This document shows positions 53,086 to 62,708 of a stretch of 64,000 nucleotides of DNA, one piece after another (positions within the stretch are counted from its first letter, which is position 1; the number at the start of each line of letters is the position of its first letter). The DNA comes from DATFVA01 sp963711455 (GTDB taxonomy: Bacteria; Bacteroidota; Ignavibacteria; Ignavibacteriales; Ignavibacteriaceae): NCBI GenBank assembly GCA_963711455.1, contig CAVQEH010000006.1:930001-994000 (forward strand), read 5' to 3'. The translations under genes were made by a program, and so were the position numbers. The notes beneath the pieces are model-generated. The model saw nothing but the letters and a program-made list of their open reading frames with translations, did not search any database and was not told the DNA's origin.

Positions 53086-54597
53086 ATGAATAATCATCTT
53101 ACGGAATATGAAATAGATATATTGATTACTTCTTCTGAAAGTATTCCGGATGCAGATATCAAAATTTACCGGATGCACATTGAAAAATGTGAACTTTGTA
53201 AAGAGCATCTGCGAACTGCACAAGAATTTTATGATGAATTGAAAATTAGGTTTAAAAAAGAGCCAAAAGCATATGATGAGATTTTAACAAACCGGATTTC
53301 CAAAAATAAATCTGTATTGCAATTGTCTTTTTTATCCTCGGAAAGAAGCGTACAGTATTCTAAAAAACTTTCCGGTGAAATGATTGAGTTTAAAGAAGTA
53401 AACCCGGGTATCATCCCGAAGGTTCATAATTTAATAATGCAATACCCTGTGCAATCTTGGGGAGGAATTGGTCTGATTGCAGCCATACTTTTTCTGATGT
53501 TTTATTTCAACTTTCATACAACCGTGACATACCCCGATTATGCAAAAATTGAAAAAGGACAGTTATATGTGTTCAATTCGGAAGGCAAAGAACTTTGGAA
53601 GAAGCCAGCACATGGGATGCCGGACGGCTCGACCTCAACTGGTTTCTTATTGGGTCCGAAAAGGTTTCTTGATCATACTTTTATTCTAATTAAAGACATT
53701 AATAAAAATGACGGACCCGAAGTTATACTATTCGGAATAAAGACATCTGACTTTGTTTATCCTGATTTTGCCTGGGATACCTTATATTGTTTTAGTGCTA
53801 ATGGGAAATTGCTCTGGAAAAAATCATATGAAGTGCAAGATTTTAACCATTATCTTGATGAGCATGGGGTTAAACTAAAAATAAGCGATATGTTTACGAT
53901 AAATGACAAAGATGAAAGTATGAATAGATTATTTATTACTGTGAATGGCCTGCCATATTCTCCAAGTGCACTTTTAGAGGTAGATGGCCAAACAGGTAAT
54001 GAAAAACAAGTTTATGTTCATTACGGAACAATAACTTATTGTGCAGCACAAAAAATTCCTGGAACAAATCAAAGCAGAATTGTCATATGCGGAATAAACA
54101 ATAAATACAATAAACCATTTCTGGCAATTCTTGATCCTGATCTAATTTCGGGAAAAGCAAAAGGTATGAATGGATTCGATGATAAAGTTGACAACGTGAA
54201 TGCTGAAGAAATATATTATATACTTTTCCCTCAGACAAAAATAAGTGAAGAATTCGGCGGAAGTAAGTATCCTATAATCGGAAAAATGGTTACCTCTTCT
54301 GAAGGAAATATCAGAGTTTCGATTGAGGAATTCCCTCTTGCAGAAGATGGTAATAGAGGAGCAATTTTTTATGAATTTAATCCTGATCTTAAGATTAAGT
54401 CATTGAATATTACTGATGGTTATGAGAAAAAATATGAACCATTTTTAAAAAATGGGGTATTATTGGATAAAAATGGTAAATTGATTGAGCTACCTGATAG
54501 CAGTTTCGTTGAAACATTAAAAACCTCTTTACAATATTGGGATGGTGAAAAATTTGTTTCAAATTACGCACAAAACAAAAATTATAAATCGAAATAA
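53086..54597 (+). CDS. zinc-finger anti-sigma-like membrane protein with C-terminal propeller
   Basis: 503 aa. The N-terminal region has a zf-HC2/anti-sigma-like motif HIEKCELCKEHLRTAQEFYD (HxxxCxxC, about residues 26-36). One TM helix at about 125-144 (GIGLIAAILFLMFYFNF) separates it from a large extracytoplasmic part (residues 150-500) with repeated beta strands such as GQLYVFNSEGKELWKKPAHG and LYCFSANGKLLWKKSYEVQD, a PQQ/WD-like propeller pattern. This fits an ECF-type anti-sigma factor in which a propeller would act as sensor. It follows the unrecognised protein above. Confidence 0.65.
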   Translation: MNNHLTEYEIDILITSSESIPDADIKIYRMHIEKCELCKEHLRTAQEFYDELKIRFKKEPKAYDEILTNRISKNKSVLQLSFLSSERSVQYSKKLSGEMIEFKEVNPGIIPKVHNLIMQYPVQSWGGIGLIAAILFLMFYFNFHTTVTYPDYAKIEKGQLYVFNSEGKELWKKPAHGMPDGSTSTGFLLGPKRFLDHTFILIKDINKNDGPEVILFGIKTSDFVYPDFAWDTLYCFSANGKLLWKKSYEVQDFNHYLDEHGVKLKISDMFTINDKDESMNRLFITVNGLPYSPSALLEVDGQTGNEKQVYVHYGTITYCAAQKIPGTNQSRIVICGINNKYNKPFLAILDPDLISGKAKGMNGFDDKVDNVNAEEIYYILFPQTKISEEFGGSKYPIIGKMVTSSEGNIRVSIEEFPLAEDGNRGAIFYEFNPDLKIKSLNITDGYEKKYEPFLKNGVLLDKNGKLIELPDSSFVETLKTSLQYWDGEKFVSNYAQNKNYKSK

Positions 54598-54804
54598 ACC
54601 GCTTAAAAAATCAAAAATCCCTACTACCTCTCCTCAATTATTATTTATAAATAATTTTTTCTGGCAATCTCATTAACGTAGAATTAATAAGGGTAATTGA
54701 AGGTTTTTAATTCAATTAGTCTGATTACCAGTAACAGAAAAACATTTTACATTTTACTTGTGTGTCAAAATTATATTTATTTCTTACCTAAAAAAGAGGA
54801 TGCA

Positions 54805-56670
54805 ATGAATAACACTTTTACCAAAAGCAGAGCAAATCAATTTTCATCTTGTCGCTCAAGGATTTTAATACTCAGTTTAATTTTAGTTATATATTTTTCA
54901 AGTTATAGTTTATCCCAAACTTTATGGAATGAAGATTGGGAGGGAAATTGGACAATTGGCTGGCATGTTGATAATGGGACCTGGGAAGTGGGCACACCCA
55001 CTAGTGGACCCGACAGTGCATTTGACGGACAAAATTGTGCTGCTACGGTTTTGAATGGAGAATATTCTGAACCAGTAGATACTAGATTAATTAGACATAC
55101 TTCATTTATTGTACCTCAATCAACTGATAATCCAAGACTCAGATTCTGGTACTGGTTCAGTTTCGGGGATGGTGATTGGGGAGAAGTACAGATTAAAACA
55201 AATGGTGGTGGATGGGAAGCCGTTTCAAGTTTAATGGAAAATTACGGCAGTAATGCCTGGTCTTATGGATTGGTTGATCTATCTGATTTTGCTGGTGATA
55301 CAGTTCAGATAGGATTTTATTTTCATTCTGAGCCAATTGTCTATTATGGTGATGTAAGTACTGGTTGGTATATAGATGATGTTTCATTGGTTACCGGTCC
55401 GTATGTATTTAATAATCCTGAAGGATTTGAATCAGGATTTGGAGATTGGTCAGTAGATAAGGGAACGTGGGAGATCGGGATTCCAACAAGCGGACCTGAA
55501 AACGCACACGGAGGACAAAGCTGCACGGGTACTAATTTAGAAGGAAATTATCAGGAGCCGTCAGACAGCAGATTAATAAGTCCCCCATTTGTAGTACCTT
55601 CTTCGTCGGAGAATCCACGCTTTCGATTTTGGTATTGGTTCAATTTTGCTGAAGATGATTGGGGAACTGTTCAAATAAAAATAAAGGGGGGAGAATGGGA
55701 TTCTATTTCAAATATAATTTATAATCTAGGAAGTAATGCCTGGTCTTATGGATTAGTTGATTTATCAACTTATTCAGGTGATACAGTTCAGATAGGATTT
55801 TATTTTCACTCAGAACCTCATTATTATTATGGAGATGTAAGCACTGGTTGGTATATAGATGATGTTGCATTAGTTACTGGTCCATATGTATTTAATAATC
55901 CAGAAGGCTTCGAAGAAGGTTTTGAAGATTGGTGGGTTAATGAAGGGACCTGGGAAGTAGGCACGCCAATGAGCGGACCCGATAGTTCATATAACGGGCA
56001 AAACTGTGCAGGAACTAATTTAGAAGGTGATTATGAGGAGCCGGCAGATAGTAGACTTATCAGTCCTCCTTTTATAATTCCGAATTCATTAGAAAATCCA
56101 TCAATTCAGTTCTGGCATTGGTTCAATTTCGCTGAAGATGACTGGAGTGAAATTGAAATAAGTACAGATAGTGGCGTTACCTGGGAACCAATTTCAAATC
56201 AATTTACAAACACAAGCGGTGGCTCTTGGACACCATTTTATATTTCACTTTCTGCTTATAGTGATAATGAGGCCCAAATTGCTTTTACTTTTCATTCCTA
56301 CCCACATTTCTATTATGGTGATGTAAGTAGTGGCTGGTACATTGATGATGTAAAGATAACTCCTTATATCGTAGGTGTTAAAAATAATTTTGAAAATAAA
56401 ATTCCAACCCATTTTCAAATATCACAGAATTATCCAAATCCTTTTAATCCTACAACAAAAATTAAATTTGAAATTCCAAAATCAAGTTTTGTAACACTTA
56501 AAGTGTACGATATTTTAGGAAGAGAGGTCGCAAAATTAGTTAATCAGGGAAAGTCCGCCGGCAGTTATGAAATAAATTTTGATGCTAGTGAATTAACAAG
56601 CGGAATTTATTTCTATAGAATTCAGGCAGGGAATTTTGCACAGACCAGGAAGATGATGCTTTTAAAATAA
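54805..56670 (+). CDS. T9SS-secreted protein with three long internal repeats
   Basis: 621 aa from the ATG at 54805; the frame is open a further 36 codons but AAAGAGG and a signal peptide (RILILSLILVIYFSSYSLSQ) support this start. Three repeats of about 160 aa each contain GTWEVGTPTSGPDS, NCAGTNLEGDYEEPADSRLI, FRFWYWFNFAEDDWG, and YYGDVSTGWYIDDV; they look like MAM/laminin-G-like jelly-roll domains found in secreted peptidases. The C-terminus has YPNPFNPTTKIKFEIPKSSF and KMMLLK, the T9SS type A sorting signal. No catalytic domain is present, so a binding or adhesion role is likely. Confidence 0.85.
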   Translation: MNNTFTKSRANQFSSCRSRILILSLILVIYFSSYSLSQTLWNEDWEGNWTIGWHVDNGTWEVGTPTSGPDSAFDGQNCAATVLNGEYSEPVDTRLIRHTSFIVPQSTDNPRLRFWYWFSFGDGDWGEVQIKTNGGGWEAVSSLMENYGSNAWSYGLVDLSDFAGDTVQIGFYFHSEPIVYYGDVSTGWYIDDVSLVTGPYVFNNPEGFESGFGDWSVDKGTWEIGIPTSGPENAHGGQSCTGTNLEGNYQEPSDSRLISPPFVVPSSSENPRFRFWYWFNFAEDDWGTVQIKIKGGEWDSISNIIYNLGSNAWSYGLVDLSTYSGDTVQIGFYFHSEPHYYYGDVSTGWYIDDVALVTGPYVFNNPEGFEEGFEDWWVNEGTWEVGTPMSGPDSSYNGQNCAGTNLEGDYEEPADSRLISPPFIIPNSLENPSIQFWHWFNFAEDDWSEIEISTDSGVTWEPISNQFTNTSGGSWTPFYISLSAYSDNEAQIAFTFHSYPHFYYGDVSSGWYIDDVKITPYIVGVKNNFENKIPTHFQISQNYPNPFNPTTKIKFEIPKSSFVTLKVYDILGREVAKLVNQGKSAGSYEINFDASELTSGIYFYRIQAGNFAQTRKMMLLK

Positions 56671-56729
56671 TTAACATAATATGATTTTTTCTTTACCATA
56701 AGATTAATTTCCAAAAATCGGATATAATC

Positions 56730-58196
56730 ATGTCTAAAATGATCTTGATCTTAATTGTTATTCTATCCTGCTATAGAATAACATTTGCACAATTTTATGA
56801 AATCAAACTTCTACCAAGTGTTGGGTCTGAAAGCGACGGGTTTGGAAGATCTGTATCTATTGATGGCGATTATGCAGTGGTAGGCGCACCGGGCGGTGAG
56901 AAAGTTTTTGTTTTTAAAAGGACAACTAATGGTTGGATCGAACAAGACATTTTAACAGGGGATGATAATCCACCCGGTTCAACTCTCGACCCGGTATTTG
57001 GATTTTCAGTTAGTATTTCGGGGAGTTACATTATAGTGGGTGCCCCGTTCCAGGTATTTCCACCGATAACAAACAATATAGGGGGTGCGTATATATTTAA
57101 TCGGAATGGAGAGGATTGGGTACGACAAGCTAAAATACCACCGCCAGTAGCTCACCCTTTCGGACTTTTCGGATGGGCTGTTGCAATCTCAGATTCTATC
57201 GCAGTTATAGGTGAAGCGGACAGAGGTAAAACGCATATTTATAATCGAACCGGAGAAGATTGGACATTTGATGAAACACTTTCTGGTGCTTATCGTTTTG
57301 GTGAATCAGTTTCAATATCAGGCAATTATATTGCAGCAGGAGCAGTCGGCGGCGATATCTTTTATGAAGGACAAGGATCAATATATGTTTTTCTAAACGA
57401 TGGATTCAACTGGATGCAGCAAGCCTGGCTGCAGGCAAGTGATGGATAAGATGTGGATGCATTCGGTAACACGGTTTCCATTTCTAATACAACCCTTATC
57501 GGTGGTGACAGCAAAGCATTAAATATTGATAGTATCAACACCGGTGCGGCTTATATATGAGTTTTATTGATATTGCCTGGATAGAGATTCAGAAACTGGT
57601 TGCTGGTGATGGCTCTGCCGGTGATTTATTTGGCTCATTAGTGACAATTTCTGATAATTTTGCGGTAGTCTCCGCATCCGAAGATCAGGATAATGGTGTT
57701 AAATCCGGTTCAGCATATATTTTAGGAAAGATTGGCACAAATTGGATAGTTAAATAAAAAAATTTATATTGTGTGGTGCAGCAATATAATTTGGGATATC
57801 GGTATCAATTTCAGGAAACAATGCAATTGTTGGTGCCGATGGGGATGATGATAACGGAAGCGGTTCGGGATCAGCTTATATTTATTCGGGGTTTTAACTA
57901 GCGTAGACACATCGAAATTTTACAGACTCCACCTTCATTTATTCTAAAACAAAATTATCCTAACCCATTTAATCCAACGACAAAAATAGAATATGAAATT
58001 CCTCAGACAAGTTTTGTTACCATTAAAGTGTATGATGTTTTAGGAAGAGAAGTGGTTACATTAGTCAATCATAGAAGAACCTGTAGGAAGTCATGAGATA
58101 ACTTTTAACCCAACAAATCTTTCAAGTGGAATATATTTCTATAAAATTTAAGCGAATAATTTCGTAGAAATAAAGAAGATGCTGCTGATGAAGTAG
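56730..58196 (+). pseudogene. FG-GAP/integrin-like propeller T9SS protein, broken
   Basis: The first part (56730-57449) has a signal peptide and FG-GAP repeats: GFGRSVSIDGDYAVVGAPGG, FGFSVSISGSYIIVGAPFQV, FGESVSISGNYIAAGAVGGD. A TAA at 57447 interrupts the frame, which then continues with DVDAFGNTVSISNTTLIGGD to a second stop at 57558. Further repeats lie in shifted frames (FGSLVTISDNFAVVSASEDQ), and a degraded T9SS domain (QNYPNPFNPTTKIEYEIPQT) reaches 58196. At least four disruptions make this clearly a dead gene. Confidence 0.85.
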
Positions 58197-58253
58197 CGAT
58201 CATTAAGATAGTAAAAAACCAAATTTTTGATCTAAATTAAATAGGAGTTTAAA

Positions 58254-59101
58254 ATGAAAAGAATATTTATACTGATTTTTTGTTTATCTTGTTTATCAAT
58301 TCAGTTTGTTTTTTCTCAAAATCTCATCTGGACTTCACCTTCGTATACAAACGGATCTGTTTATTCTGGTTGGTTTATACTAAAAAATAATCCATTGGAA
58401 TTCAAATTTTATACCTACGACTACTCGAGTCGTGATTTAAAAATAATGGATGGTCCTCTTTCAAGCACTCCCATACTTGATATAACGCTTAATAATTATG
58501 AAAGTTTTTCAAATGAAATTTCTTATGATTATAGTGGAGATGGTTTGAATGATTTAATCATATCCATATCAAATCTGCCCCAGATGCCCGTTATGGTCTC
58601 AGGTATGTTGATATTTCAACCGGCCAGACTCTGTTTACCTTTGATGATGCTTCTTATACTTATGAAAATGAAATAGGGCTTCCTGCAGATATAGACGGTG
58701 ATGGACATACTGATATAGCACTATATCGTTCTGATATAAATTTTACAGAATATCAATACCTGGTATATTCTACAAATGGAATTCCTACAAGTTTATCATC
58801 AGAAGAAAAAAGTGAATTGAAGAAAAAATTTAAGCTGAATCAGAATTACCCCAACCCGTTTAATCCTTCAACAACAATTCAATATTCTATTTAAACACTA
58901 GGAAATTTTTCAATTAATATTTACGATGTTTCAGGACAGCTTGTAAAAGAAATTAATGAAGAACACAATCAAGCCGGGGAGTACAGTGTCAAATGGAATG
59001 GGAAAAATAATTTTGATCAAAGAGTTTCTTCAGGTGTATATTTTTATAAGATTACAATTGGTAGTAATAGACAGACAAAGAAAATGATACTTTTAAAATA
59101 G
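58254..59101 (+). pseudogene. T9SS secreted protein of the tandem array, copy 1, broken
   Basis: The first frame (58254-58676) has a signal peptide (LIFCLSCLSIQFVFSQNLIW) and VCBS-like segments (YDYSGDGLNDLIISISNLPQ). A frame change near 58580 is followed by GLPADIDGDGHTDIALYRSD. A T9SS domain (YPNPFNPSTTIQYSI) with an internal TAA around 58892 follows, and the end KKMILLK is at 59101. It is clearly related to the next two genes and equally broken. Confidence 0.82.
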
Positions 59102-59182
59102 TTACCGCACAAGTCGTAAAGTAATATGTCTATCCCAGACAGATAAACAAATTTGTTAAATAAACAATAATGGAGTCCCAAA

Positions 59183-60034
59183 ATGAATAAGATAATCAGT
59201 CTAATTTATTGTTTAGTATTTTTATCAACACAATATATCTTCGCCCAAACTGTGATTTGGACTTCAACACCTGTTAGCGGTATTGATAGTCATGAAGGTT
59301 GGCTTATAATAAAGAACAATCCCTTTGAATTAAGATTTTGGGAATATGATGCCCAAACTCATAAAATTACAATAATGGATGGCCCGCTTTCAAATAATAT
59401 AGATTATGAGATTACTCTTTCAAGTGACGAATATTTTAATAAGGATTATTTTAATGTTTATAATGGAGACCTTTGTTAAAACTTATTATAAGGTGATGGA
59501 ATAAATATCCCATTAAGACTGTTTATATGGTACGCCATGCATTTAGAGTAATTGATCCTACTAATAGCCAAACTCTTTTTCAACTTGATGATGAAACGCA
59601 CGAATATGAAGTTATCGCCATATTTGACTACGATGGGGATGGCAAATACGATCTTGCCGTAAGGCGTACTGATCTAATTACAAATTTAATTGATGTAGTT
59701 GTTTATGCAACAAACGGTTCATCAACTTCAATTACTTATAATTTCAATGAAAGTCCAAATAATTATAATCTTAAGCAAAACTTCCCCAATCCATTTAATC
59801 CTTCTACAACTATACAATATTCCATTTCATCCCCAGGAAAAATTTCAATCAGAATTTATGATGTATCAGGACAACTCGTTAAGGAAATAAATGAGGAACA
59901 TTATCAATCCGGAGAATACAATGTTACCTGGGATGGAACAAGTAATGTTGGGCAAAGAGTATCATCAGGTGTTTACTTTTATCAATACTGTTGGTAATGA
60001 AACACAAGCAAAGAAAATGATTTTGTTGAAATAA
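59183..60034 (+). pseudogene. T9SS secreted protein of the tandem array, copy 2, broken
   Basis: Starts MNKIISLIYCLVFLSTQYIF and shares IWTSTPVSGIDSHEGWLIIK with copy 1. A stop at 59477 and frame changes separate it from 59527-59997, which has FDYDGDGKYDLAVRRTDLIT and the T9SS domain (FPNPFNPSTTIQYSISSPGK). A last frameshift near 59985 displaces the terminal TVGNETQAKKMILLK, which ends at 60034. Confidence 0.82.
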
Positions 60035-60066
60035 GTTTACATTACTCAAAAAACCAGGAGACCAAA

Positions 60067-60904
60067 ATGAGAACATTTTTAATCATTTGCATTATGGGAT
60101 TATTCTCAATTCATTCTTATGCGCAACAATTCCAGCTTGAAGCTACCATAGATAAACATATTGAAGCAATCTTTGATATCGATGGGGATGGTATTATGGA
60201 ATATGTTGCCGACACTAATAAAGTGTATGATGGATCAACTCATAACTTAAAGTACACCATACCCATCGGATATTATCTCGAATGGGGTGACGAAATAACT
60301 GCAAACAATCCTGATGCGGTTTTTCCACATATTGATTTCAATTCAGATGGTAAACGAGATTTAATTCTTGTTTCTTATTATTCAAATCCTAATCCGGATG
60401 TAAAACTCATAGTATTTGATGTAGTAAATAATATAGTATTGTTCGAATTCGATCCACCAGAAAAGATGTTGAATTATAAACTGTACTGATATAGATGGCG
60501 ACAATGAATTAGAATTAGTGATAGAAACACGAACCGGCATTTATCCAGACAGAATATATAAAACATATATTTATTCAACAGGTGTAACAACTTCTGTATT
60601 GGGGGAGACTAATACTACTTCTCCATCTAAATATCAATTAAAACAAAACTTCCCCAATCCATTTAATCCTTCAACAACAATTCGTTATTCTTTGTCGTCT
60701 CCACAAAAAATCTATATCAGGATTTACGATGTTTCAGGACAGCTTGTAAAAGACATTATTGAAGAACACAAACAAGCCGGGGAATATAATGTTAAATGGA
60801 ATGGGAAGAATAATTCTGGTCAAAGAGTATCTTCAGGTGTTTACTATTATCAGATGACTGTTGGTAATGAAACACAGGCAAAGAAAATGATACTAATTAA
60901 ATGA
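60067..60904 (+). pseudogene. T9SS secreted protein of the tandem array, copy 3, broken
   Basis: An RBS and ATG start the protein with signal peptide TFLIICIMGLFSIHSYAQQF. FDIDGDGIMEYVADTNKVYD and IDFNSDGKRDLILVSYYSNP are VCBS-type calcium-binding-like repeats. A frame change at about 60470-60490 (stop at 60487) separates the two parts. The second part, to 60904, contains FPNPFNPSTTIRYSLSSPQK and the terminal KKMILIK. Only a single disruption was found, so this is the least damaged copy. Confidence 0.8.
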
Positions 60905-61164
60905 AATGCTTAGCTAGTGCCCAAACACCAACCGCTCGTGGACAAGCTATTTTTGTATGGCATATTTGTGATTTTTGAAATGGTAATTTTGATAAAGTTT
61001 TTTGTTCCAAGTGTTCATTTTAATTAATTAAATTACAAACTGTACTTGCGAAAGAAAGTTTTGTGCGGTTTTTTTAATCACAGGCATTTGTGTTTTCTTG
61101 TCGTTGTAGTTCTGGACTGGGACGTAATTATGGGTAGTTATACGTAAATAATTTGGAGAGTCAA

Positions 61165-62395
61165 ATGAAAAATATCATTTTTTTAATCTTGATATTTCCT
61201 TCATTTTGTGTTGCACAAAATTTTTGGGAGCCAACAAACGGACCTGGTGAGTATATATATTCGCTGGCTTTTGATGCAAATGAACAATTCTTCGCCTTAT
61301 CCTGGCCTTCGGGGGTATTTCGTTCGACAGATTATGGTAATAACTGGACTGAGATTAATAATGGATTACCTAACTTTGGTTTCAATAAATTAGTAATTGA
61401 CTCAAACAATTATATATTTATCGGGACCGATGAAGGACTTTTCCGCTCAACAGATAGTGGCGACAATTGGTCTATAATATTTACACCCTCAGACTCTAAT
61501 ATTATTGCCTCCCCCACAATTTTATCTTTGGTTATTAACAAAACGAATAAGCATATTTTTGCTGGTACCTATTATGGAGCTTTCCGATCGACTGATGATG
61601 GAAATAGTTGGATCAAAGTTAATAATGGTTTAATATATGCAATTAAATCCTTCGCCGTTAGTTCTATTGGTTTTATTTTTGCAACGGACAATGGTGAAGG
61701 AGGGATTTTTATTTCAACTGATGATGGAGATAATTGGGACCAAATTGCTAATGGTCTATCAACCTTTCATATTTATTCAGTCGGTATTAATTTAAATAAT
61801 TATATTTTTGTTGGAACAGCTGAAGAAGGGATTTTTCGATCTACCGACAATGGGAGCAATTGGGTACAAATGAATTCTGAACTTACTACCAATACTTTTA
61901 TCACTAATTCCAATAATGAACTTTTTGTTGGGACTTTTGGTGAAGGTGTCTTTAGATCTACCGACGGTGGAAATAATTGGATTGAAATAAATAGTGGATT
62001 AACTGATCTGGATATTTGGTCTCTTGTTATTAACACTGATCAAAGAATCTTTTCGGGAACACAGTACGATGGTGTTTTTCGTAGCAAAAATTCAACAACA
62101 TCGGTAGAGTATATAAACAAGGTAGAAACTTCAGAAGTTTTATTTAAAGCAAAATTATCCCAACCCTTTCAATCCAACAACAAAAATTAACTATAAGATC
62201 CCAAAGACAAGTTTCGTGACGCTAAAGGTGTACGATGTTTTAGGAAAAGAAGTTACTACACTAGTTAACCAGGAAAAGCCGGCAGGTAATTATGATGTAG
62301 AGTTTGATGCAAGCAGGTTATCAACAGGCATCTATTTTTATAAACTTCATGCCGGAAGTTTTACACAAGCAAAGAAAATGATACTTCTTCGTTAA
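61165..62395 (+). pseudogene. BNR/sialidase-repeat propeller T9SS protein, frameshifted at the sorting domain
   Basis: ATG at 61165 after GGAGAG; signal peptide IIFLILIFPSFCVAQNF. At least six BNR-type repeats follow with the Asp-box-like pattern S/RSTDDGDNWxxI: GVFRSTDYGNNWTEI, LFRSTDSGDNWSII, AFRSTDDGNSWIKV, IFISTDDGDNWDQI, IFRSTDNGSNWVQM, VFRSTDGGNNWIEI. Near 62140-62160 the frame is lost; in the next frame QNYPNPFNPTTKINYKIPKT continues to KKMILLR at 62395. Without that terminus the product would not be recognised by T9SS. Confidence 0.85.
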
Positions 62396-62708
62396 AATAA
62401 GGAAGTGCCTTCACTGAATAAACTATATTGATCATCATTTTGTTTTGACTTAGGTGCATTATACTATATATTCTAAGAAATTTTTCTTTAACATTCTATT
62501 AAACTTAATTTTGTATAAAAACAAGGTCACCGAATATTAAATTAAAATCCAGTTGATTTCTTAATTATTCAATCCTCAATTTTCAATTACAAATTTTTAT
62601 TTGCACGCCCTTTATTCTTCTAATTATTTTATATATAATGAATTAGATCACCTGAATAAATCTTAGTTATTCATAAAATTATATTTCAAAATTTCCGGTA
62701 ATCATTTT
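62396..62708. other. AT-rich intergenic region before the trehalose synthase gene
   Basis: 313 bases with no gene on either strand. It is AT-rich with several A/T runs; no repeat, hairpin or tRNA was recognised. It must contain the promoter of the following gene. Confidence 0.4.

Noticed and set aside
54697..54804. Longer N-terminus for the three-repeat T9SS protein
   Set aside because: The ATG at 54805 has a better ribosome-binding site and places a normal signal peptide near the N-terminus.
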